Shown: piece by piece, positions 28,984 to 39,242 of the stretch
How the letters are laid out: every line of letters starts with the position of its first letter
Position numbering within the stretch: the first letter of the stretch is position 1
NCBI GenBank assembly: GCA_030847615.1
Contig: JAUMIR010000015.1
Span: 4,047,501 to 4,111,500, forward strand
Direction: 5' to 3'
Source: Gambelia wislizenii
Lineage: Eukaryota > Chordata > Lepidosauria > Squamata > Crotaphytidae
Length of the DNA stretch: 64,000 nt
Made by a program: the position numbers and the translations under genes
Notes under the pieces: model-generated
What the model was told of the DNA's origin: nothing
The model's database searches: none
The model's input: only the letters and a program-made list of their open reading frames with translations

Positions 28984-29205
28984 GTACAGTTGTCCCTTCG
29001 TATCCACGGATTTAAGTATTCACGGCTTGAAAATATTCTTTAAAGAAATAACAATCCAAAAAACAAACCTTGATTTTGCCATCTTATATAAGGGTCACCA
29101 TTTTGCTATGCCATTGCATATAATGGGACTTGAGTATTCACAGATTTTGGTATCCACAGGGGGTCCTGGAACCAAAACCCAGTGAATATGAAGGGACAAC
29201 TGTAG
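28984..29205. mobile_element. Tigger/mariner-like MITE
   Basis: TA-flanked CAGTTGTCCCTTCGTATCCA and GAATATGAAGGGACAACTG ends form terminal inverted repeats. The middle carries TTTTGCCATCTTATATAAGG. Confidence 0.75.
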
Positions 29206-29206
29206 A

Positions 29207-29395
29207 ATCATAGAGTTGGAAGAGACCTCCAAGGGCCATCCAGTCCAACCCCATTCTGCCACAAGGGAATACACAATCAAAGCATTTCTGACAGTGCATT
29301 CCCAGGCAGTGCATTCCACTTCTGAACAGATCTTACTGTCAGGAGGTTCTTCCTTATGTAAAGAGGGAATGTCTTTCTCTGGTTCTCACAATCTT
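29207..29395 (-). mobile_element. CR1 3' UTR fragment, minus orientation
   Basis: AGAATCATAGAGTTGGAAGA, GGCCATCCAGTCCAACCCCA and CTTACTGTCAGGAGGTTCTT are the family 3' end read backwards. It directly abuts the preceding MITE. Confidence 0.75.
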
Positions 29396-30210
29396 TTTTA
29401 AAAAGTATGCGAAAATGCGCTTACCAGGCCACCTGAACAAACAATTCGAATTGGGGCACATCCAGCAAGTCAAAACATGATTGGTGGGATGTGCACGGGG
29501 GTAGGCTTGTCAGCAACAAAGTGGCTGGAGCCGCCATTGTTGTTCTTGGGGACATGGTCGAGCGCTATTTTCAAGTGGCAGAGCCAAAAAAAAAAAAAAA
29601 AGTTTGTAAGCAGAAGATCACTCTTCCACATCTGTCATTTAACAGCAAAAAATAAAAATAAAAATGGGGAAATGGAGGGAGCTTTTCAGGAGATAATAAA
29701 GCAGGTAATTCACTCACGGCCACCATCATTTCTAGTGCGCAAGCTCCGTGTGAACTGCAAACTCAGATAGCTTTCTATACCAGTGATTTTGCGAATGATT
29801 TGTGGGGACGAATGAACACTGCTGTGATAGTGAGGAAATGCAGTATTTTCAGCAATTAATTCTTCCATCTAGCTGAGCCCATTTTTCCTCTTTTCTTTAT
29901 TCTGACGTGGTTGTCCAGCCAGTAAGAGGCAAATGACAATATTTATGATTGGAGAATGCCACAATTTCCAAAGGGTGTTTTTTTGTTTTTTGTGGGGTTT
30001 TTTGGACAAATTCCAAAAAGTGGCGGCAATCCAAGAGGCTGATCAGAGAAATTTTCATATCAAGACAAAAATCTTGCTCAGGATTCAGATGCTGGGATTC
30101 TCCACAAGCTTTGCTAAACATTAGCTGTTTTTTCTCACCCCCTCCCACTCCTGCCTCAGGCGAGGAGGAGGTGTGGCCTTTCCATCTTCCCTTGCCTCTT
30201 TTCCTGTCTC
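29396..30210. other. intergenic, repeat-poor
   Basis: An A-homopolymer lies at about 29586-29600. No exon or repeat is recognised. A short C/T-rich run precedes the candidate promoter that follows. Confidence 0.35.
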
Positions 30211-30290
30211 TGGATTGGCTGTTGCGAAGATGCGCTCTGATTGGTTTCTGAGTCTTTAAAAGCAGGATCCACTGGCTGGCCTTCGCATTT
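30211..30290 (+). promoter_or_regulatory. candidate promoter with two inverted CCAAT boxes and a TATA-like box
   Basis: ATTGG occurs at 30214-30218 and again at 30240-30244, spaced 26 bp. TTTAAAAG lies at 30255-30262, where a TATA box would place transcription start near 30285-30295. A strong donor follows at 30364. GGCTGTTGCG between the boxes resembles a MYB-type site in reverse, but this is weak. The gene served is unknown. Confidence 0.4.
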
Positions 30291-30363
30291 TGAGATGGTG
30301 GCGGAAGTTTAGAAGCTCATCTTTATTGGATTGGAACAGCTAAGACTTGCATTAGTAGGACAG
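30290..30363 (+). other. candidate first exon of an unidentified transcript
   Basis: The segment ends GTAGGACAG/GTAAGGCG, a good donor at 30364. The only ATG (30294) opens a five-codon frame that stops at once, so the exon would be non-coding. It may belong to a lncRNA or to a gene lying to the right. In human I recall ENSA following GOLPH3L, but no ENSA exon is recognised in this window. Confidence 0.35.
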
Positions 30364-31149
30364 GTAAGGCGGGGGGTTTGGTGACAATTCCTAATTCTTA
30401 GAGCCAGTTGACACCCTTCAAGACTAATTGGACACCTTTCAAAATGTTACTTGAACACAATTTTTAAAACAGAAACCAGACCCCCACCCGCACACCCTCC
30501 TTTCCGCTTCCCCCCTCTCTCCATTAAATGTAAAGCGGTCTGCAGTGTTTCAATTAAGGACGTTTACTTTTTGTGAATAACATTTCACCACAAACAGGTA
30601 CAGGATGAGGTATCCGAGAAAGGGGAGGAAAAAAACCTTTGGTATAAAATGTACAGCTTTTCTTTTTTTTTTTCATTTTCTTTACAGGCAAAAAAGGACT
30701 TTGGTTTTCTCTTTTTAAAGTTATAGCACGGTCGACAAACAAAGAAGAAACATTCAATTTATTAATATATAGTAATGCACTGCTTTGATTAAAAACATGA
30801 CCACGCTACTCAGCTTACACTGGCCAGGAGGAGGAGAAAGGGGCAGAGGGAAGAAGCAATGATGGGATGCATCAGCAATGTGGCTAAAAGTTGTCATCCT
30901 TGTTTTCTGTACCTCTAAAAGCCAATCTGATGCTGAGATTTCGACCAGGTAAAGCTTTTGTGCCTGAAAAGAACTTTATTTCTGCCCATCAAACTGCTTT
31001 TAAAGACAAAGGAGCAATTGCCATTTTTAAAAGATGCCAACTCCTTTGTGGCGCTGTCTCATATCTTGCTTTAAAAAAAAGAGCAACAATTTTCACCAAA
31101 AAAATGTGAGGCAATTATTGGATTTATTTTTTTAAAATGTTTTTTTATG
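30364..31149. other. repeat-poor sequence
   Basis: No repeat, exon or long frame is recognised. The sequence is AT-rich with several homopolymer runs. Confidence 0.3.
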
Positions 31150-31352
31150 ACTTCAGGATATTGCAATGCAAGTTTTAAAACTTTCAGATCTTCGGACTCA
31201 GGGAAAGTGTTTCCAGATGCATGAAGCCCATATTTAAAATATTTTTAATGTTGCTTTATGACTGGGATATTGCAATGCACGTTTTAAAACTCTCAGATCT
31301 TTGGACTTAGGGAAAGTGTTTCCAAATGCATACAGCCCATATTTAAAATATT
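31150..31352. repeat. about 112-bp direct duplication, two copies
   Basis: GGATATTGCAATGCAAGTTT at about 31156 and GGATATTGCAATGCACGTTT at about 31268 start two copies. Both continue through CAGATCTTCGGACTCAGGGA / CAGATCTTTGGACTTAGGGA to AGCCCATATTTAAAATATTT. They differ at a few positions, so the duplication is not brand new. Confidence 0.8.
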
Positions 31353-31802
31353 TAACAGAATACTGAAATGATGGATGAACAGGGAGTTCTGCACTGTTGC
31401 CATAACAGAGAAAATGCAAGGAAGGAATACTTCTCTAGGGCCATTACCTGACTTGAATAAACAGGTTTGAAGTGAGTGTATTATTTCCCGCAACACCCCC
31501 TGTCAAAATCTCAGAGCTGCTACCACCTGCTTTATGTGTGTTTCCCCCAGTAAGCATAGAATATGTGACGTCAAACACCAACTCTTGGTGCACACTGGCT
31601 GAATCATGTTGGTATTCTGCAACTAGAGTAGATGCATTGAATCAATGGGATTTACACTGGTGTTGTCTCACCATTCAACAGTTGGTTCCATAGGTCTACT
31701 CAAACTGGAACTACCAAAAGAATTCAGGCCAAGGAGTTGTACCCAGGCATGGATGCTTTGCATGAATGCTTTTCCATGTCTTCTGTCTCTGCAGGCAATC
31801 CA

Positions 31803-32021
31803 GGGACCCTTCCACACTATACAATTACAGCATTACGATTCTACTTGAACTGCCATGGCAGCGTCCTGTAGAATCTTGGGATCTGTAGTTTCTTGACGCA
31901 CTAGGGCCCTCGGGCAGAAAGTACCTCACAAAACTACAAATCCCAGGATTCCATAGAATGGAAACATGGCAATTAAAGTGGAATTGTAGTGCTATAATTC
32001 TGTAGTCTGAAAGGGCCTCTG
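31803..32021. mobile_element. family D palindromic MITE
   Basis: CCCTTCCACACTATACAATT and AATTCTGTAGTCTGAAAGGG form the ends. The centre holds TAGAATCTTGGGATCTGTAG and CTACAAATCCCAGGATTCCA in opposite orientation. Confidence 0.65.
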
Positions 32022-34485
32022 GTGTCAGAATTAAAACTTTCCCAGTCTTGGGAGCATGTTCTCCTGTTACCTGTCTCTCTCTGTTGCACCTTAAAAGACA
32101 GTTTTTATTGCAGTGCCCTGTCATACAGGTATGAGAGTCGGGTTTGTCAAATTCTGTGTCTTGCTAGACAGTGTGTTCCAAGAAGGGGGATGTTTTATGT
32201 AGATGAAATGTGTCTGCCAGACATTTGTGCAATGATAAGATAATGGGGATCCCATACAGAATCTGTAGGGATTGCCAGCATCATTAAGATCAATGTGTTC
32301 ACAGCTATAAAAATGCTGTTTTCATGGATTTTAAGTTACGAAACACATGTGATCTTTGCCCTTACGAAATGGGGCTTTGTCAATGTTTGTTGAGATCCTA
32401 TGTGGTACATCTCAGGAAGTCACCAGTTTTGACTCTGAACAGGCAATGTGGTCCCAATTTTTAATTCTTTTGGGGATGGGGAGGAAGAGAAAGAAAGTTT
32501 TTAAAAAAAATATCTGGGAACATGAAACCATAAGTTAATGCATGGTGAGGGGCTACAAGCATACATCCCACTTGGTTTACATGGAAATATCAGTTCTGCC
32601 ATAGCAAAACAATTTCAGAAGCTGAACTTCTGAATTGGGACATCCAAGGAATATGCAGATCCCTTCCATTCCGACCCACTGTTGCTCATTCAGAGTCTTT
32701 TCTGTTCAGATTCTGCAAAGTGGCACATTTTAGAATTTGGGTAAAGAAATTACGCACATCCTCATAAGGAAGCAGTCGTCTCCCATCGTTCTTTTAGGCT
32801 GATCATTTTTTAAAAAGGGGGTTCAACACCTCTACTACCCAAGCTATCTTGTTCTAATATTTTGAAATATACTTTTAAAAGAATTCATCTGAATGCTACA
32901 GAAACTGAAACACTCAATTTTAAAAAAGATTTTTACGTAATAGCTAAGCAAAAGTAGAAAGCAATCAGTGGCTTGGAAAAGGAAGTGGTCCCACTTGGGT
33001 GATATTTTGGGCCTGTCCCAAGTCCCATTTATTGTTTATTTCTATGATTTAGAATAATTAAATAATGATTAAATAATAATAATAATAATAATAAAGAACC
33101 AAAAAAGTCTAACTTTTCAATTTTTGTTTTCTTCTGTAACTGTGGGTTAACTTTGTGGCTTGGGGCCTGTTGAAAAGGAGTTTGCTAAAGGCATAACTAG
33201 GGATGGGAAGAATATTTTATTTTTATTTTTTTGCCAAGAATATTATTTTCAGGACGGATAATGTTGTTTCTTGGGGAGAAGATGATTTATTCTGTGCAAA
33301 AATACCATAGGTGAATTTTGCACGTAGTAAGTCCCCAAGTGCTGTTTTTGAAGACTGTGTCATACATAGCAAGAACAAAATTGTTAAAACTACTTGTTGC
33401 TTCCTTTGAGAAGAAAAATAGTGAAAAATTATATCCCTACTCCTAACCCTGTGCCATAATCACTAAAGTGCATATTGTTAGTAACTTCCACATGGAACAT
33501 GATGGAAGGGAAAGGGTGAGGGGTTGGTTTTTTTGGAGGGGGTCGTTGGTGGCAAATCAGACTTTAGGCCTTCCGCCAAAGTAAGAAAACCACGGCTCTC
33601 TCTGCCCAGAGCAAGCTGAGGATTCGGACACAAACAGAGTACTTTTGAGAAGCCATGCAAAAAATATATAGAAATATAGATATATTACGACGGACACATC
33701 CACCCACCCACGCATCCTCAACCACATGCACACCCACACGGACGCACAAAAAGGACTTCCTTTGCAAAACGAAACAAAATCATCTTTGGTATCTGTTTTT
33801 TTCTTTTTTTGGTGCAAGAGACAAAGTGAGGTAGAAGTTTCTTTTTTTCTTTTTTTCCTTTCCGGCGATTTTGACAAATTTGGTACAGCAGGAACACCCA
33901 ACGGGAATGGGGAAAGAGGAGGCAGCAGTGGCTACGGGTCTGGCAGTAGAGAAGGAGGCATTCAGATTGGGTTGTGAAGCTGACAAGCCATGGGAAAGAA
34001 GCAGAGCCAGTTATGGCCACGTCACAAAGACACCTTTCCAAAGTTTATACCTAACAATCAGCATTTGTTCAGGCCTTCAGAGGGCTGAAAGAGCTTGTTG
34101 CCCTATCCTACGAGAGTAATTTTTCCCCTCCAATGTCCCTGTGACATATTTTTCATGGTGTGGTATCTACACTGCAGTTAGCATGGCTGCCAAACTTTGG
34201 CTTCCTTTTGGGATCTGAATTTTAGATTTATGGAAGAAGAGAGCTGGCTTTGTTTGTTTTGAAGCCTAAATCCTTTGGCTTCGGTTGCGGCAGGCAGAGA
34301 ACAGACTTTGTTTTGAAGCACAAATCCTGCCTACTGGATGATTCATGTTAAACCGTAAATGAGCATACTTATTACTTGCGCTGGCATACCTCAGTTCACA
34401 GACTGCTTTTTACACCCCTTTTCCTCCTCATCCTTGGTGTAGATGGAAGTTTTTAAGCAGCATGGTGGAAGAGGAATAAAGAAAT
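32022..34485. other. repeat-poor intergenic block
   Basis: About 2.4 kb without any of the families that crowd the rest of the window, apart from an AAT tract at 33070-33093 and T/C-rich stretches near 33795-33860. The overlapping short frames at 33480-34120 lie on both strands and are compositional. No exon is recognised. It could hold non-coding regulatory sequence between GOLPH3L and the ONECUT-like gene, but the sequence alone does not show this. Confidence 0.35.
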
Positions 34486-34719
34486 ACAGTTGTCCCTTCA
34501 TATTCACTGGGGTTTGGTTCCAGGACCCCCTGTGGATGCCAAAATCTGTAAATATTCAAGTCCTGTTATATGCAGTGGCATAGCAAAATGGTGTCCCTTA
34601 TATAAGATGGCAAAATCAAGGTTTGCTTTTGGATTCTTATTTTTTAAAGAATATTTTCAAGCCATGAATACTTAAATCCGTGGATACCAAATCCGTGGAT
34701 ACGGAGGGACATCTGTACA
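34486..34719. mobile_element. Tigger/mariner-like MITE
   Basis: TA-flanked CAGTTGTCCCTTCATATTCA and GGATACGGAGGGACATCTG ends, with TATATAAGATGGCAAAATCA inside. Confidence 0.75.
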
Positions 34720-35340
34720 GACCTCTGGCATTGTTCTGCAGCAACGTGCCTGCAGTAAACAACGTTTACCTCTGCCACAATGAAAGTGGCCACTCAAAGC
34801 AGGGATAAGATTTTAAAAACAGGTTCTGCAGTAAACAATGCAAAAAATCTGGACCTGAGAAAGAATGGGCTTCTGGTCTAGCTGGTCTTATTGAAGCCAT
34901 GTGTGCCTTCCTAAAACAGGCAAGGTAAACAGCAGCTGCCCCCAGAATCCCCTAGGAGCATGTGTGAACAGCAAAACCAATAACAGATATCTATGTTTGG
35001 CCACCATACAGAAAATCATAAGTAGAAGATGGTGAAAGAAAGAAAAATTGTACTTGGATGAATTTGGGAAAAAGCCTCCAAGCCATCACATGTTTTGGTT
35101 TACTCACGCAAGGTTTATCTGACCTAGTTGTTTAATTTCACATGTTTGTGTTGTTAGTTTTGAATAAAACACTTGCTGAAACATGTTGAGCTGCTAATCT
35201 GGTTTGCTGTTGGAGTTTTTTTTTTGGTTATCTAAATATCCCTCCCTAGTCTTTCCATGTTATTCTGCCTCTGGTACCAAATTTTCTGTTCAGGAAACCA
35301 TGCCCAGGAACACATTGACTTTGTTCGCTGAGGACGATGC
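34720..35340. other. intergenic, nothing recognised
   Basis: GCAGTAAACAACG-like phrases repeat near 34745-34840, but there is no clear element or exon. Confidence 0.3.
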
Positions 35341-35530
35341 TGTTGTGTGCCTTCAAGTCATTTCCGACTTATGGCAACCCTAAGGCGAACCTATCATAGA
35401 GTTTTCTGAGGCTGAGAGAGTGTGATTTGGCCAGGGTCACCCAGTCAGTTTTCATGGCTAAACAGAGATTCGAACCCTGGTCTCTAGAGTCATAGTCCAA
35501 CACCCAAACCACTACACCATGCTGGCTGAG
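35341..35530 (-). mobile_element. tRNA-derived SINE (family B), minus orientation
   Basis: TGTGTGCCTTCAAGTCATTT, GAGGCTGAGAGAGTGTGA, AGATTCGAACCCTGGTCTC and CCACTACACCATGCTGGCT occur in that order, as at 7505 and 55773. Confidence 0.7.
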
Positions 35531-35544
35531 GTATATCTGTAACA

Positions 35545-35780
35545 GGTTGCCCCTCGTATCTGAAGAACCAATATCCATGGTTTCAGTTATCTATGGCTGG
35601 GGAAAAATAACATACCATAGAGTTGCAATGGAAAATTACATAGAGAGACATCCTCCCTAGGAATTGCTAGGTCCTCCAATGCAACTCTATGGTATGTTTG
35701 TACAAGAAGGTCTTTATTTTAAAAGGGTTGACTGTTATCCATGGTTGCATTTATAAATGGTAGGTCCGGTAATGTTAAGA
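35545..35780. mobile_element. TA-MITE, ACCATAGAG subtype
   Basis: ACATACCATAGAGTTGCAAT and CAACTCTATGGTATGTTTGT form the inner inverted pair. The outer parts resemble 'gttgcccctcgtatct' and 'cggtaatgtta' ends, which are eroded. Related to 54706, 55490 and 61576. Confidence 0.55.
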
Positions 35781-36548
35781 TGTCTAAATGCAGGAAGACC
35801 TAAATGGCAGGGCAGATGCTGAGAATTTGCAATGAGCTATTGCCATAAATTTTTTGTGAGAGCTAGTGACTGGAACTGGCATAAAACTAGGCCTTATTTT
35901 AATGAAGCAGAGGCAGGTGGGTCTTTGGTTTCACCTTTAAGAAGGAGTTAAATTAGTGGATGCCACAGTATTGTGAGAGAACCATTTGTTTCCATTGCAG
36001 AATAAATAAATATAGGCTCCCATGTGCCACAGACTGTTGAATCAAATGTTTTTTAGAGCTGGAACAACCTCACAGGTTGTTGTTCCTCTGCATGATTTGT
36101 GACTCTATTCTTCCCTCTTTCCTGTTTGCTGGAGACCAATAACTTTCTTGAAATTACATTGAGGACAACTGGATCATCTCATATAGACTGCAATAGAACA
36201 ACTCTTGCCTGCCAGGGAGGCTGCCTGTTACATCTCTGTATGTCACAATTCTGAAATCACAAGTTTTAGGCCAGGAAGCATGCTCAGAACTGTACAGAAA
36301 TCCAGTAGAAATGGACCCTTCTCTGAGTCTTTCTCCTTCCATGTTAAAAAAGGAAACCTGTTCAAGACATAAGAGCAACTAGCACAAGTCTTCTTAATTA
36401 GTGTGGAAGGCTGAATGGTATACTGCAACAATTGCGCATGGCTCAGATGCAGGCTACCTGGAGGATGATATTTTCCCACATAAGCCTGCCTGGGTTTTGA
36501 GATCTTCTAGGGAGGCCCTTTTTATAGTTTCACCACCTTCCCAGGTAC
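35781..36548. other. intergenic, nothing recognised
   Basis: No repeat family, exon or structured element stands out in this stretch. Confidence 0.3.
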
Positions 36549-37222
36549 ATAGAACCATAGAGTTGGAAGAGACCCCAAGGGCCATCCAATCCAACCCCAT
36601 TCTGCCATGCAGGAATACACAATCAAATCATTCCTGACAGATGGCCATCCAGCCAGATGGAAACACAACCTTTTCGGTGGCTGCTCCCTGGCTCTGGAAC
36701 TCCCTTTCTAGAGAATTTAGGCTGGTCCCTCCTTGCTCCCCTTTTGTAGGTAGGAGAAGACCTTTTTGTGTCCACAAGCCTTTGAGGGCTGATGGATCAG
36801 AGAGAAAAGAGCCTTTCAGAATGTACTGTACTGTTTATTTGCTGTTTTCCTTTCATGGTCTTGCTTTAAACTGAAGTGGTTAGTTTAAATATACAGTTGT
36901 CCCTTCACATTCGCTGGGGTTTGGTTCCAGGATCTCTGTGGATACCAAAATCCTTGAATACTCGAATCCCATTATATGCAATGGCACAGCAAAATGGTGT
37001 CCCTTGTATAAGATGGCAAAATCAAGGTTTGCTTTTTGGATTATTATTATTTAAAGAATATTTTCAAGCCATGAATATTTAAATCCATGGATACCATATC
37101 CGTGGATATGGAGGGACAACTGTATTTTTAAATTTTGGCATGATATAAATTTTGAAGCTATATCTGTAGTAACCTTTGTCAGCTGCCTTGAGTCCCAGGC
37201 TGGGAACAAGGTGGAATGATGA

Positions 37223-37255
<33 letters not shown>

Positions 37256-37290
37256 CATCATCATCATTATTATTATTGGGGAAACAGGGC
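36549..37290. mobile_element. CR1 fragment, then L2-like LINE 3' end split by a MITE
   Basis: 36549-36640 is CR1 3' UTR (minus). From about 36641 the plus strand reads like an L2 LINE terminus (P-W-L-W-N-S-L-S-R-E-F-R). It is interrupted by a Tigger-like MITE at about 36892-37125 (CAGTTGTCCCTTCACATTCG to TATGGAGGGACAACTG), and resumes with 'cagctgccttgagtcccaggc' and a TTATTATT tail at about 37223-37280. The MITE is therefore younger than the LINE. Confidence 0.65.
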
Positions 37291-37890
37291 ATTTGCAAAT
37301 GCTGAAGAGGAAATGCAGCTCTGTCGCTGAAAATCATGCCACCACTGAAATCCTCAAACTTGTCATTTCATCTCTCCCCGAACGTCAGCTGCCTGCCCTG
37401 GTGCTTTGGACTCTCTAAACCCGCTGTGGAGCCACCGCCTCAACCCTGGTGCTTTCAAACTGCAAATGTCACAAGGACCTTCAAAGAGCCCACCCCACTC
37501 CCTGACCTTTTTGAGCATCTGGTTGATGCTCCCCTAGAGCATTCAACATGCGTCAGAGAGAGATGCTGGTGGTTTTAAAATGTGCAGTTTGTGTGCCCAG
37601 AGACTCCAACGGAGAGGGGCAAACACCAACTTGCTAGCCACAGGGGAATGATTAAGGTGAGTGGAGTGCTACGTTTGCTGTTGGGGTGGTGGTAAATCCG
37701 CTCTGGGTTTCAGTCTGAACTTTACAGAAGGTATCCAGGAAAGCCATTTAACAGACTGGGTTCAGCACCTCAGATTACTCCTTTAAAGCTCAGCCTAAAG
37801 CTCTCTCTCACACACACACTCACAGACACACACCATGGAAATCACCACTTTTGCAGTGTGTCACCAGTTTCATCCTAACTGCTTTCCTTT
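37291..37890. other. intergenic, nothing recognised
   Basis: A CACACA-rich run lies near 37808-37835. The small frames at 37176-37578 are not supported as genes. Confidence 0.3.
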
Positions 37891-38512
37891 AGAATCATAG
37901 AGTTGGAAGAGACCCCAAGGGCCATCTAGTCCAACCTCCTGCCATGCAAGAATACACAATCCAAGCATTCCCGACAGATGGCCATCCAGCATCTGTTTAA
38001 AAACCTCCAAAGAAGACTTCACCACACTCCGAGGCAGTGTGTTCCACTGCTGAACAGCTCTTACTGTCAGGAAGTTCTTCCTAGTGTTTAGGTGGACTCT
38101 CTTTTCCTGGAGTTTGAACCCATTGCTCTGTGTCCTAGTCTCTGGAGCAGCAGAAAACAAGCTTGCTCCATCCTCAGTATGACATCCCTTCAAATATTTA
38201 AACATGGCTATCATGTCCCCTCTCGACCTTCTCTTCCCCAGACTAAACATGCCCGGCTCCCTAAGCTGCTCCTCATAGGGCATAATGGCTTCCAGACCTC
38301 TCACCATTTTGGTGACCCTCCTCTGGACACACTCCAATTTGTCAATATCTTTTTTGAATTGTGGTGCCCAGAAATGGACACAGTACTCCAGGTGAGGTCT
38401 GACCAAGGCAGAATAGAGTGGCACTATGACTTCCCTTGATCTAGACACTATACTCCTATTAATTCAGCCTAGAATCGCATTGGCTTTTTTAGCTGCTGCA
38501 TCATACTGCTAC
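37891..38512 (-). mobile_element. CR1 LINE 3' end, minus orientation
   Basis: The minus strand keeps a 192-codon open frame with [21 protein letters not shown] and K-M-V-R-G-L-E, then the CR1 3' UTR ending at the AGAATCATAGAGTTGGAAGA repeat tail. It is 5'-truncated within ORF2. Confidence 0.85.
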
Positions 38513-39242
38513 TGTGATCTGAAGTGAGGTTCATGAAGAGGAAAAAGGTAGCCACCTTTTCCAATTTGTTGTTTAATTCTGGCCTTAGTGTTTTCAGGCT
38601 CCTGCGTCATAGCCATGCTGGAAAGAGGAGGAAGTGTGCTCTCTCTTTCTTTTCTTTTTTTTGCAAACAGAGGGGCAGGTGTACATTCAAAGGAAGAACT
38701 GCGATACAGCTTGAGGTTGGGCAGTGGTGCCACTAGGGTGGTGGTTGTGGTGTCACCTCACTTATGGTATCACCTAGTGTGGTCCGCACCCCACTAGTGA
38801 CACCCCTGTTTCCAGGTCTAACATAAAAAAAGTTTCCAAACAAAGAAATATTAGCCATCAGAGCAACTGTCAGATGCAAGATCTATGAGATGGCTAGGGA
38901 AGGTGAAAAATAAAATTCAAGAAGAAAAATGTTTGTCCTTCCCAATGAAATGTGAGCAACGTATGGCCTTCACCCACCAGCAATTTGAGCAGATGGACAG
39001 AATGATGTTGCAAGCTAATACCAAACAGATATGTGGTGCAACTAAAGTGGAAAATCTGACCCAATGTTTACTGGAATTTTAGTTATAGAATCATAGTGTT
39101 GGAAGAGACCTTAAGGGCCATCCAGTCCAACCCCCTGCCATGCAGGAATATTCCAGTCCTAGAGAAAGTTATTTTCCCCGCCATTTTTTCTCATATAGGA
39201 AATAAGGCATTAAGGACAAGTTGAACTTTCTTTTGCAAAGTT
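38513..39242. other. intergenic with a short CR1 tail fragment
   Basis: 39087-39165 is a CR1 3' tip in minus orientation (AGAATCATAGTGTTGGAAGA). The rest shows nothing recognised. Confidence 0.4.

Noticed and set aside
33557..34119. Overlapping frames of 67-114 codons on both strands
   Set aside because: They are mutually antisense, lysine- and serine-rich from T/A-rich tracts, and have no domain.
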